From the NCBI GenBank assembly GCA_903870245.1, contig CAIQCB010000031.1, positions 1-42,985 of the forward strand: a stretch of DNA of 42,985 bases. The letters run 5' to 3'. Each line of letters starts with the position of its first letter. Position 1 is the first letter of the stretch. Under the pieces are notes generated by a model that saw nothing but the letters and a program-made list of their open reading frames with translations, was not told the origin of the DNA and did no database searches. The translations under genes were made by a program, and so were the position numbers. Positions 1 to 8,520 of this stretch are shown here, piece after piece. This stretch comes from an uncultured Methylocystaceae bacterium. GTDB taxonomy: Bacteria > Pseudomonadota > Alphaproteobacteria > Rhizobiales > Beijerinckiaceae.

Positions 1-161
1 CCCTCGCGCCGGCAGATCTCGGCGATGCTCTCCTCGCTGCGCAGAAGAACATGAACAATTCGGATTTACTCTTCAGCCGAGAAATGTCGACGGGTCGCGC
101 GACGAATATCCTGGATTAAAACCTACACCGTTAGCTTAACCAGCGCGGCTTTCTGTTTCAT
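1..161 (-). pseudogene. Decayed IS3-family transposase OrfA (N-terminal part)
   Basis: Reading the minus strand from the ATG at 161-159 gives one continuous frame to the window edge. It resembles the helix-turn-helix N-terminus of IS3-family OrfA: MKQKAALVKLTV, stop, DIRRATRRHFSAEE, stop, IRIV, then SEESIAEICRREG. The DIRRATR, SAEE, IRIV and SIAE-CRREG blocks are typical of the family. Two in-frame stops (TAG after codon 12 and TAA after the SAEE block) break the frame, so no full-length protein can be made. A purine-rich AAGGAGCG precedes the ATG. The rest of the element lies left of the window. Confidence 0.7.
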
Positions 162-197
162 CTTCGCTCCTTGAGGGCTACGATGAACCAGAAAGCC
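148..197. repeat. Inverted repeat over the relic transposase start
   Basis: GGCTTTCTGTTTCATC (148-163) pairs with GATGAACCAGAAAGCC (182-197) with a single mismatch across 16 positions. The 18-base loop holds the transposase ribosome binding site. A hairpin over the start codon would hide it from ribosomes, a plausible way to damp transposase translation from read-through transcripts. This is inferred from the pairing alone. Confidence 0.45.
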
Positions 198-305
198 TCA
201 TTCCTCAATTACAAATTTTGTCCCAAGGGCGCTGAACCGGGACATAATATTATCTGATTAAATTAAGGTGTTTTGGTTTCAATAACATTGTATTATTGAG
301 AAATC

Positions 306-1169
306 ATGCTGCTTTATCCTTCGGCTATTGAAATATTTTATCTATATTTGTCAGCACTAGTTAGTTTTTTCTTGGCTGCAATAATTTTTATTATAATTAC
401 AAAAAACAAAAATCTAAGCTGTAATCATCAATTTGACTGGTGGCACAGTGGATACCTAAAAGTTGATCTGAGCTATTTATTTTTTACACCTTGTTTTAAA
501 GTGTTATTGCGCTATATACCTGCTGTAATAATATACGCTTTTTTATTGCTCTTTAATACTCCCGAACAAATATATGATAATCTTAGAAACGGAGTTGGGC
601 CTCTTGCAAGTTATCCATTCATATTGCAAATATTTTCATATATAATTATTTCTGATTTTTTTCATTACTGGAATCACAGACTTTTTCACTCACCGATACT
701 ATGGCCAATCCATGCTGTACATCATAGTCCTAGACAAGTGGATTGGACTACAGCATATCGTTTCCATCCGCTCAATCTTGCATTGGGCCCATGGCTGATC
801 CCACCGATAATTATATTTCTTGGTGTATCACCATTGAACGTTATTTATATAGCTCCTGTAGAGGCTGTAATGGCATATTTTGTACATGCTAATTTGAATA
901 TAACGTTAGGTCCATTAAGATATATAATCGCAACGCCAGTTTTTCATCGCTGGCATCATACCTTTCAATCTGATGGCGGTGGAAAAAATTATGGTGGAAC
1001 TTTCGCTTTTTGGGATGTTTTATTTGGAACATTTTATTTTCCTGAAAATCAATTACCGGAACGGTATGGTATAAATGACGAGGAAATAGAAGAGGACTAT
1101 TTAATTCATCTTTTTTATCCATTTATCACATGGCATAAATATATTTATAAATACTTCAGACATCGATAA
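306..1169 (+). CDS. Sterol desaturase / fatty acid hydroxylase family membrane protein
   Basis: This 287-residue integral membrane protein carries the histidine clusters of the di-iron fatty acid hydroxylase superfamily: HYWNHRLFH (120-128), HAVHH (136-140), a lone His in FVHANLN (194) and HRWHH (214-218). Hydrophobic segments lie at about 10-32, 66-84, 103-118 and 160-185. Such enzymes use O2 and an electron donor to hydroxylate or desaturate lipid chains; the substrate cannot be read from the sequence. It lies between an IS remnant and polysaccharide genes, so a role in modifying a surface lipid or lipid carrier is possible but unproven. The ATG follows an AT-rich leader without a clear Shine-Dalgarno. 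Base composition is far more AT-rich than the right side of the window. Confidence 0.85.
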   Translation: MLLYPSAIEIFYLYLSALVSFFLAAIIFIIITKNKNLSCNHQFDWWHSGYLKVDLSYLFFTPCFKVLLRYIPAVIIYAFLLLFNTPEQIYDNLRNGVGPLASYPFILQIFSYIIISDFFHYWNHRLFHSPILWPIHAVHHSPRQVDWTTAYRFHPLNLALGPWLIPPIIIFLGVSPLNVIYIAPVEAVMAYFVHANLNITLGPLRYIIATPVFHRWHHTFQSDGGGKNYGGTFAFWDVLFGTFYFPENQLPERYGINDEEIEEDYLIHLFYPFITWHKYIYKYFRHR

Positions 1170-1577
1170 GCTTATTTAAATGAAATTAATCAAATTTTGT
1201 TACATATCTTTATCAAATATAAATCCGTAAAATGTCAGTATGGCAGCAACCGTCAATAACGAATATAAGCTTTAAGTAGATTCAAATTTTATGAAATTGA
1301 TATATATTAGAACTAGAATATATATTCAATTTGATTAATTATTTAATAACAACTCTTGTTATTGGGCATTAATAATCTATTTTTAGTCAATAAGAAGGTC
1401 AGACGCTGATAAAATGCTTTTGTTGATGTTTCAATCGTACGTTTTTCCGCAAGAATTTAGCCGCTTCATATTTTTAATGCTTAATTATATGACCCAGGAA
1501 CAATTGCAATAATTAATAGTGTTTTCTGCTCCATAAATAATTATAATTCTCAAGGCTTGAAGGACTAAAAATAAGAT
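1170..1577. other. AT-rich intergenic region, no gene seen
   Basis: These 408 bases lie between the hydroxylase and the sugar transferase. No open frame with a credible start and no RNA gene was recognised. The sequence is very AT-rich and probably holds the promoter of the sugar transferase, but no promoter can be assigned with confidence. Confidence 0.5.
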
Positions 1578-3002
1578 ATGTTATCACCTAAATCGATTAA
1601 ATTTACTCTTCAATTATTTGACATTGCTCTAGCGATATTCGCTCCAATTTTGGCATGGATTGCCCGTAATTTATTTGTAGGAAATCATAGTATACCTTAT
1701 GGATTTCACTTTTATTCTATTGTAGCCTCTATTTCTACCCTAGCATTTATTCGCATAACGGGCGCTTCTCATAGTGCTTGGAGGTTTTTTTCAGTACCCG
1801 ACGCCATAGCTTCCGGAGCGGGGATATCAATTGGTTTAATAATAGCAGCCGTTGCATCATTCATCTTTGATCGTTTGGAAAGCGTGCCACGCTCATTGTT
1901 ATTAATTCATGCATTCATACAGATATCTGGTTTTGTAGGGATCCGATTTATCCTTAAAAGATATACTGATTCTTATATTCCTGTTCGTCGCAGGCCAGCT
2001 TACGTTTTACTGGTTGGGTGCAATCAAGTATCTTATGTTTATGCGCGAGCTGTTGAAAGCATATCATTTGGATCTTTGAAAATCATCGCAGCACTGACTC
2101 ATGACCCTTCAATGATTGGTCATCGCATTAGAGGTATTCATATTGTCTCTGTTTTTAATAAAATTGAGGATGTTTTGGGCCAGTATAAAATAAGAGGTAT
2201 TGATATTAACAGAATAGTTGTAGCCGCGAATGAAAATGAGATTTCAACAAAGAATCTCGATCACATATATGACGTAGCGCGTAGATATCAAGTTGCTATA
2301 TCGGATATACATTTACTTTTTACTGAAGTTGCTGGTTCAATAGGAAACGATGATGATTTCGAAATTGATGAAATAAAGCTGCGGGGCGCTTTTTGGGGAT
2401 TTAAAAGAGTGCTGGATATCGGCGCAGCACTTTCTTTGCTTCTCCTATTGTTTCCCGTTTATGCTATAACCGCCTTTCTAGTCTGGCAGGATGTAGGCAA
2501 GCCTCTATTTTTTTGGCAAGAACGTCCGGGACGTCACGGTAAAATGATTAGAGTATATAAGTTTCGTTCAATGAAAGATGCAGTCGCTCCAGATGGTGTT
2601 CCTGTACCTGATAATATGAGAACATCAAAAACAGGATTGTTACTTCGCAAACTGCGTCTAGACGAGTTACCTCAATTGTGGAATATTGTGATTGGTGATA
2701 TGTCCTTTGTAGGACCAAGGCCGTTGCTATTTATCGATCAACCTGAGGAAATGTCCCAACGACTTGCTGTTCGTCCCGGTATTTCTGGATGGGCGCAAGT
2801 GAACGGTGGTAAACTTGTAAGCCCTGAACAGAAGAGGGCCCTGGATCTATGGTATATTTCACATGCTTCTCTATTACTGGAAATTAAGATTATCATTCTT
2901 ACAATATTAGTGATGTTTCGTGGTGATATTGAACGCCCTAAAGCTGTGAACGAAGCCGTCAAATGGCTACGTGAACAGGAGAATTCAATTTTGCTTGAAT
3001 AA
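1578..3002 (+). CDS. Polyprenyl-phosphate sugar-1-phosphate transferase (exopolysaccharide initiator)
   Basis: The 474-residue protein has the layout of large bacterial initiating sugar transferases (WbaP/WcaJ type). About four hydrophobic segments occupy residues 12-120, a Rossmann-like CoA-binding-type domain 138-255, and the catalytic bacterial sugar transferase domain 272-474. That domain opens with FKRVLDI and a membrane segment (280-303). It then shows KFRSM (328-332), the LRKLRLDELPQLWN block (356-369) with the catalytic Asp-Glu, and DMSFVGPRPL (374-383). Such enzymes move a hexose-1-phosphate from a nucleotide sugar onto undecaprenyl phosphate at the inner membrane, the first step of repeat-unit assembly. 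The downstream sugar-nucleotide and glycosyltransferase genes fit this. The sugar used is unknown. Confidence 0.93.
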   Translation: MLSPKSIKFTLQLFDIALAIFAPILAWIARNLFVGNHSIPYGFHFYSIVASISTLAFIRITGASHSAWRFFSVPDAIASGAGISIGLIIAAVASFIFDRLESVPRSLLLIHAFIQISGFVGIRFILKRYTDSYIPVRRRPAYVLLVGCNQVSYVYARAVESISFGSLKIIAALTHDPSMIGHRIRGIHIVSVFNKIEDVLGQYKIRGIDINRIVVAANENEISTKNLDHIYDVARRYQVAISDIHLLFTEVAGSIGNDDDFEIDEIKLRGAFWGFKRVLDIGAALSLLLLLFPVYAITAFLVWQDVGKPLFFWQERPGRHGKMIRVYKFRSMKDAVAPDGVPVPDNMRTSKTGLLLRKLRLDELPQLWNIVIGDMSFVGPRPLLFIDQPEEMSQRLAVRPGISGWAQVNGGKLVSPEQKRALDLWYISHASLLLEIKIIILTILVMFRGDIERPKAVNEAVKWLREQENSILLE

Positions 3003-4590
3003 AATATCACATACACAATAAATACAATTTTTACGCAATGTAATTAATTAAATTTCTAACATAAATAATTAATTTTTTTACTCAATAAATAGTTAATCAT
3101 CAAAAAATATTTAGGATACTGATTTCCGTGTATTAGTCACAAACATTACGAACATATTCAAGTTTAGACGACTATCTAGAGTTTTTATTGGTAGTATCTC
3201 GGGGATTTACTTTATGGCTATCCGTTCGACTGCCTAGCTGGGTTAGAGGGTCGAAGACCGTCCAGAGCAGAAAATCTAAGGAAATAAACTCATTCGGTGA
3301 TCGCCATTTTTTCATTACTCATTTGATCCTTGTCGTGCAAGTGTTTCTCATGGCACGAATGGTTGCTTCAATGGTGTAAGACAACCTGATGCCAACTCAT
3401 CACCATGTGCGTCTCAGACACGAGTTCGTGGGCGGAAGGGAGGATCTCCTATTATTCGAAACAGCACCATAGCCGTCAATTAAAAATTATTCACCTATTT
3501 GCATTTGTTACAAAAAGCTATCTAAATTTTCTTATTGAGCATTAGGTCTATGAGTTAGAATTTTGTGAAATGGCTTTCATGTTTTTTATTTAATATCCTC
3601 GGTTTTACATGTTGCGCCGACTTATCCCTCTATCATCTATCACAGGACTTTGCTTAGTCGGTGTTTGATAAATGATGCGATGGAACTCACAGGTTATGGT
3701 TTCGATAATAGAAAAATACTGACATAAGTAGTCTTATTTTAATTTCAACTTATCTGCGTAGCCAGGGCTTGGTTTGGCTATTTAAATGTCGGCAGGTGAA
3801 GCTTATACGGATAAATCCTGAAATCAGGCGCTAGTCTGAACGTACTTGAGCAATCTTTGATAGATTGGTTTCAAAGCTGCCTTATCAACATTTACACTAG
3901 TCGCACGCCCATGATGACGGCATCAAATCCAGAATCCTTGAACTGCAGGTGTGTAACCCGATCCAGTTCTTCGATCTTGATCTGAAGACGTTTCATGTCG
4001 AATGCCGCCTCCTCAAGTTACCTCGTCACCTACCCCAATACGCCCAGCGCGCCTTCTCTCAACTTTCCTTTCCCATGGCTAATGTGGTCAGGAATGTCAT
4101 GAAATTCCAACGCCGGTTAGGTCGGTGTATTCTCGCCCTTGCTCGTGACAAAAGCTACTTTAATTATAATTTAGTGGAATTCTCATGGCGATCCAGTTTG
4201 TTTGTTCTATAATCCTTGAACGCGAGGCTATTCCTCTCCGGTGTCTGACATAGACTCCTCTTAATTTGCTATCAAAATTTCCAGAGCTAGACTTTATTGT
4301 AACATTTGACGTATCGATGATTTTTACAGACATTAAGTCATGCGCTGGTGTCTGCTAAGCTAGATCATATCTATGTGCCGTCACATCGAGAACTCAAAGA
4401 CATCGTCACTGTATTTTTTTGTCTTTCCTATCGTAGAAAGCGCCAATCTTCGCCTGATAATTTACAGGATAATTTTTTCGTTCAGACAAGGTTTCTTCTG
4501 ATGAAGACTAAGTAAATATCAAAAAAAAGTTATTAAATTCTTCAATAAATTCACTTAAATTGCATTAATGTGAAGAATTAAATATACAAA
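3003..4590. other. Long intergenic region with decayed sequence
   Basis: Almost 1.6 kb without a credible gene separates the sugar transferase from the SDR. Composition is mixed: very AT-rich flanks and more GC-rich patches near 3200-3450 and 3900-4200. The second patch contains a broken minus-strand reading frame, listed separately. A small perfect hairpin, CAATCT/AGATTG, lies at about 3851-3867. The short plus-strand frames at 3188-3379 and 3949-4212 look unlike proteins. The whole stretch reads as a graveyard of older insertions. Confidence 0.5.
3892..4170 (-). pseudogene. Decayed reading frame, family not recognised
   Basis: On the minus strand, one frame of 93 codons reads like real protein but is broken by three stops. 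Fragments are KVAFVTSKGENTPT, PALEFHDIPDHISHGKGKL, and a tail containing MKRLQIKIEELDRV and GFDAVIMGVRLV before the final TAA at 3892-3894. The frame stays in register across all three stops and the patch is more GC-rich than its surroundings, which suggests a dead gene rather than chance. A transposon-borne gene is possible. The tail has its own ATG after a GAGGAGG-like site, so expression of about 34 residues cannot be excluded. No family was recognised. Confidence 0.3.
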
Positions 4591-5463
4591 ATGAATATAA
4601 AATTAAAGACTCTTGTAACAGGCGGATCGGGATTTATCGGTAAAGCCTTGTCAATTCAATTAAGTAATATGAAAGTTGATTTTGATTCTCCAAGTCGTCA
4701 AGCTCTTGATTTAAGATCAAAAGATGAAATCGCTACCAAGTATAAAAATGGAACTTTTGATCTAATATTTCATCTAGCTTCATCTGGAGTTTTTGCTGAC
4801 CCTGATGATATTTCAATTATTGAAAATGAACTCAATATGGTCAAATCATTGCTTCCATTAGTAAAGACAGGAGGTAAGTTTCTATATGCAGGCAGTATGG
4901 CTGAATATGGTTCATCAGGCATTCTATGTGAAAAGGACATTTGCACTCCTGTATTGGCGTATCAAAGGGCCAAGTATGATGCAGGAAAATGGATCTATAA
5001 AGAAGCCCAAAATTATGGAGTCACACCAATTGTTACACGTATATTTGGAGTATATGGGCCCGGTGAGTCCTCGAAGAGACTATTGCCCTCCGTATTATCT
5101 TCATTACGGTGTCATAACAAAGTTATGTTAAGTGATTGCTTGCAAATACGAGATTTTATCCATGTATCAGATGTAGCAAAAACAATGATTACTCTCATGG
5201 AAAAGGTTGAAACGCCAATCTGCGTGAATATAGGCACTGGCGTAGGCCTCTCTATTCGAAAAGTATTGTTAAGTTTATGTGATGAAATAGGTCAAGATCC
5301 TGCTTTACTGCTGTTTGGGGCAAGAAAGCGCTCTCCTTTGGATCAATCAATACTGATAGCCGATACATCTCTTCTGAAAGAAACAATCGGTAATGTCCCT
5401 CCACAGCGACTTCTTGACAAAGAAAATTATATTTCATTAATCGAAAACAGGTCATTTATATAA
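4591..5463 (+). CDS. NAD(P)-dependent sugar-nucleotide epimerase/reductase (extended SDR)
   Basis: This 290-residue extended short-chain dehydrogenase has the nucleotide-binding TGGSGFIG (10-17), a catalytic-region GSMAEYG (101-107) and the YQRAK catalytic Tyr-Lys pair (Y124, K128). It also has VYGPGE and IRDFIHVSDVA, which are characteristic of nucleotide-sugar members. The C-terminal half resembles CDP-abequose synthase-type 4-reductases. Because glucose-1-phosphate cytidylyltransferase and CDP-glucose 4,6-dehydratase follow, the likely job is reduction of a CDP-4-keto-6-deoxy sugar to a CDP-deoxyhexose. Substrate and stereochemistry are inferred from context. The stop lies 59 bases before rfbF, so co-transcription is probable. 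Codon use is AT-rich. Confidence 0.82.
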   Translation: MNIKLKTLVTGGSGFIGKALSIQLSNMKVDFDSPSRQALDLRSKDEIATKYKNGTFDLIFHLASSGVFADPDDISIIENELNMVKSLLPLVKTGGKFLYAGSMAEYGSSGILCEKDICTPVLAYQRAKYDAGKWIYKEAQNYGVTPIVTRIFGVYGPGESSKRLLPSVLSSLRCHNKVMLSDCLQIRDFIHVSDVAKTMITLMEKVETPICVNIGTGVGLSIRKVLLSLCDEIGQDPALLLFGARKRSPLDQSILIADTSLLKETIGNVPPQRLLDKENYISLIENRSFI

Positions 5464-5522
5464 AAGAAGAAAATCAAATAACTGTTTATAGAATCCGTCA
5501 ATTCAAATATGGAGATACAAAT

Positions 5523-6305
5523 ATGAAAGTAGTTATACTGTGCGGGGGACAAGGCACGAGGCTTGGTGAGCTTACTGGAAATCTAATCCCTAAGCCAATG
5601 GTAAAAATTGGCGATCTTCCAATATTAGTTCATATTATGAGATACTACAGACACTTTGGTCATCGTGAGTTTATCTTGTGTGCCGGTCATTTGAGTTGGA
5701 CAATCAAGAGTTACTTTATCAATTATTATCAAACTAATGACGATATTACTATTGATTTAATGGAAGGCGCAGTGAAAACGCTTAAACAACGGCGTTCAGA
5801 TGATTGGTCAATTACTATTGCTGAAACTGGTGCGTCAACGATGACGGCTGGCAGGGTAAAAAAAGTTCTAGACTATCTTAATGATGACGATTCATTCATG
5901 CTTACTTACGGAGATGGCTTATCGAACGTAGATATTAATGGCCTAATCGACTTTCACAACCATCATGGTAAAGGAGTTACACTGACTGGCGTCATTCCTC
6001 CCGGCCGATTTGGTGAACTTGATTTACATAATAATCAAGTTTTCAATTGGGCTGAAAAACCGACAGTGACTGATCGTTATATTAATGGCGGATTTATGGT
6101 TATGCGAAAAAAATTCGCTGATAGATTCATCGCACAATGTAATGACGACATAATGCTTGAACGAGAACCCTTTGAGCAGGCCGCTAAAGAGGGAGAAATG
6201 ATGGTATATCGCCATGATGGTTTTTGGCAATGTATGGATACGATGAGGGATTGGGAAATGTTAAACAAAATTTGGTCCAATGGAAAAGCTCCGTGGACAT
6301 TTTGA
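5523..6305 (+). CDS. rfbF: Glucose-1-phosphate cytidylyltransferase
   Basis: RfbF joins CTP and glucose-1-phosphate to give CDP-glucose and pyrophosphate, the entry step to CDP-deoxyhexoses. The 260-residue protein matches the family length. It opens with the nucleotidyltransferase signature VILCGGQGTRL, followed by PKPMVKIGDLPILVHIM. The central TYGDGLSNVD supplies the metal-binding Asp region. FNWAEKP and YINGGFMV, and the C-terminal FWQCMDTMRD block, are also family signatures. A good GGAGATACAAAT leader precedes the ATG. The dehydratase that uses CDP-glucose follows after a 500-base gap. CDP-glucose could draw on glucose-1-phosphate from the phosphoglucomutase encoded at 16.9 kb. Confidence 0.95.
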   Translation: MKVVILCGGQGTRLGELTGNLIPKPMVKIGDLPILVHIMRYYRHFGHREFILCAGHLSWTIKSYFINYYQTNDDITIDLMEGAVKTLKQRRSDDWSITIAETGASTMTAGRVKKVLDYLNDDDSFMLTYGDGLSNVDINGLIDFHNHHGKGVTLTGVIPPGRFGELDLHNNQVFNWAEKPTVTDRYINGGFMVMRKKFADRFIAQCNDDIMLEREPFEQAAKEGEMMVYRHDGFWQCMDTMRDWEMLNKIWSNGKAPWTF

Positions 6306-6805
6306 TCTTGCTAGACACATTAAATAAATATACGCGTAAAACTTTATTGTTTATGAAATATATCAATTACAACACATAATGTGTTTGACTAAATATTTTC
6401 TTAATATTTATTATCATTCTATGAAATCACCTCAGTGCCTGACTTTGACGAATTGCCCATTCGATCAGAGACTTTTACTTACTATATTTTAGAAATCAGA
6501 TCATATTGAACCAGTTCGCTATTACCACATTAGTTTTTTTAATTTACCGCTACATTTTTCGAATCTAATCATTTAAGACATTTTACTAGCATGGATCCAT
6601 TCATTGCAATGCGCAGCAGGATTATAGTCAAAGTAAAATCTAATAATCTTAACCAGCTAAAAAATAAATAAAAAAATTATTAGAAAATATCAATTATATT
6701 CAAAAAAATTACTTAATTTTAAATAAAAAAGGAGATTAAAGAATGTTGTCTTGATATATTTGCGTTGCTTTAAGGTTAATCGTCTCGGGACAAAGGGGAA
6801 AAAAT
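6306..6805. other. AT-rich intergenic region, no gene seen
   Basis: The 500 bases between rfbF and rfbG are very AT-rich and contain no plausible gene. Such a gap inside a functionally paired gene set is unusual and may mark a lost gene or separate promoters. An AAGGAGATTAAAGAATG sequence near 6730 looks like a start site, but its frame closes after three codons. Confidence 0.5.
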
Positions 6806-7909
6806 ATGTCTTATCTTGATTTTTACAAAGATAAAAAAGTTTTAGTTACAGGCCACACGGGTTTCAAGGGTGGCTGGTTAACAATGTGGTTAAATGAACT
6901 TGGAGCTCAAGTCACTGGACTTTCAATTGATATACCTACGAATCCATCATTTTTTGAGCTTACCAAATTAAATACTATTTGTAATCATAACTTTGGAGAT
7001 ATTAATGATTTTGAATATCTAAAGAAATTTGTTTTGGAAGGAAATTTTGATGTTGTTTTCCATTTAGCAGCCCAGCCACTGGTCAGATACTCATACCAAA
7101 ACCCTATAGAAACAGCTCAAACGAATATTATGGGCACAGCTAATCTACTTGAGGCTGTTAGAATGGCAGGCCATAAATGTATTATTATAGCAATTACATC
7201 GGATAAATGTTACGCAAACAATGGTTCATTTTGGGGTTTTCGAGAATCAGATCCTATGGGGGGCGGCGATCCGTATAGTATGAGCAAAGGGGCCGCTGAG
7301 TTACTAATTGACAGTTGGAGATATAGCTATTGGTCTTCTGATAACAGTCCGGTTAAACTCTGCAGCGCAAGGGCCGGAAACGTTATAGGAGGCGGCGACT
7401 GGGCAAAAGATCGAATTGTGCCTGATCTGGTTCTTTCCCTAATAAATGGAAAACCGCTTGAGGTAAGGAATCCTGATGCGATTCGTCCTTGGCAGCATGT
7501 GAATGAACCCTTATCCGGATATCTTTGGCTTGGCGCTGTTATGGGTGCAGGTTGGAAAAATGATAAATTTGATTGCGCGTGGAATTTCGGGCCGAATATA
7601 GAAGATATAAAATCTGTTCATAACCTGATTGATACTTTCTTCAGTTTTTATGGCAAAGGAGATTATGTTCAAAAAGTCGACCCTGCGTCACCCAAGGAAG
7701 CGAAATCTCTGATATTAAATTGCGAGAAGGCTTTGCGGATACTTGATTGGAAGCCTGTGTGGGGATTCAAAAAATCTGTCCAAGAAACAGCTGCATGGTA
7801 TAAATACTATATTGATGGAAGATCGGACGAACTCCCGGCTTTTACATTGCAGCAGATCAGACAATATATAATTGATGCGCAGTCAAAAAACTTGACGTGG
7901 TCAATATAG
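6806..7909 (+). CDS. rfbG: CDP-glucose 4,6-dehydratase
   Basis: RfbG converts CDP-glucose to CDP-4-keto-6-deoxy-D-glucose with a tightly bound NAD cofactor. The 367-residue product is close to the family's usual length of about 360. It shows VTGHTGFKGGWL (14-25, cofactor loop), FHLAAQPLVRYSY (85-97), TSDKCY (131-136) and the catalytic YSMSK (Y157, K161). ARAGNVIGGGDW and PDAIRPWQHV are further family hallmarks, particularly of the CDP-glucose branch. A clear AAAGGGGAAAAAAT site precedes the ATG. The next enzyme of the classic dideoxyhexose route, RfbH, is not in the window. Confidence 0.95.
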   Translation: MSYLDFYKDKKVLVTGHTGFKGGWLTMWLNELGAQVTGLSIDIPTNPSFFELTKLNTICNHNFGDINDFEYLKKFVLEGNFDVVFHLAAQPLVRYSYQNPIETAQTNIMGTANLLEAVRMAGHKCIIIAITSDKCYANNGSFWGFRESDPMGGGDPYSMSKGAAELLIDSWRYSYWSSDNSPVKLCSARAGNVIGGGDWAKDRIVPDLVLSLINGKPLEVRNPDAIRPWQHVNEPLSGYLWLGAVMGAGWKNDKFDCAWNFGPNIEDIKSVHNLIDTFFSFYGKGDYVQKVDPASPKEAKSLILNCEKALRILDWKPVWGFKKSVQETAAWYKYYIDGRSDELPAFTLQQIRQYIIDAQSKNLTWSI

Positions 7910-8520
7910 TAAGTTTAATTTACTCTGTGTCAGCTGGATGCTCATAAAGTTTTATACCTCATCTTTAGCATTGTTAAAGCCCGGCTCAAGCTCTACTCAT
8001 TTTTTTAGACTACTGAGGGAATATTCTTTTTTTAATAAATATATTCCCTTTGCATATCAAATAGTGTTCTTATTTGGATTCTTGTTTTATCATTGAATAA
8101 ACTCGCTGAAGCTCAATAGGACAAATCCTTAGCATTATGGTCATATTTTTTTCTGATGTTTATGAACAGACTGAATTTAGTAGATATCGATTGTAAATTT
8201 GACGCTGCTATTCTTGCGTGTCTGACCTGTCTTTAATCCACTTTTGTCGGAGTTTGATTTTGTCCCAATAATTTGTGTATATGGAATTCCTCTATTTTTC
8301 ATCTAAAATTGATTTCTTATCCTGAGGCTTAAAACACTCCCTCTCTGAGATTTACTCTTATGTAAAATATACACATCCTATTTTTTAATAAAACCCAGTT
8401 AAGCAGTCGTGCTTAGACCAAAGATAATTAATTGGCTATAGTATCTTACTCTGTACAATTTTGGTATTTTATCAATATAATCTCATATCAAGAACTTTTT
8501 AAAAAGGTTGGAGCGACAGA
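7910..8520. other. AT-rich intergenic region with one inverted repeat
   Basis: The 611 bases between rfbG and the glycosyltransferase hold no credible gene. The perfect inverted repeat AGGGAATAT (8016-8024) / ATATTCCCT (8041-8049) has a T-rich loop and could form a weak hairpin about 110 bases after rfbG. It lacks a T-run directly after the stem, so calling it a terminator would be a guess. Confidence 0.4.

Larger units (their letters stand above)
1..244 (-). mobile_element. Remnant of an IS3-type insertion sequence (left end)
   Basis: A decayed transposase orfA runs off the left edge on the minus strand. Upstream of it lies a plausible element end: read on the minus strand from 244, the sequence begins TGTCCCGGTTCAGC. 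The short repeat TGTCCC/GGGACA (219-224 and 239-244) sits at this end. The AT-rich sugar region begins just to the right. The family call rests on the orfA translation; the exact element end is inferred, because the other terminal repeat is outside the window. Confidence 0.55.

Noticed and set aside
3188-3379. 63-residue plus-strand frame in the long gap
   Set aside because: No ribosome binding site, no recognisable motif, and it lies in a decayed stretch.
3949-4212. 87-residue plus-strand frame
   Set aside because: It is opposite the decayed minus-strand frame that reads more like protein, and has no start signal.
6730-6760. Start site after AAGGAG upstream of rfbG
   Set aside because: The frame closes after three codons; it is at most a leader peptide with no supporting evidence.
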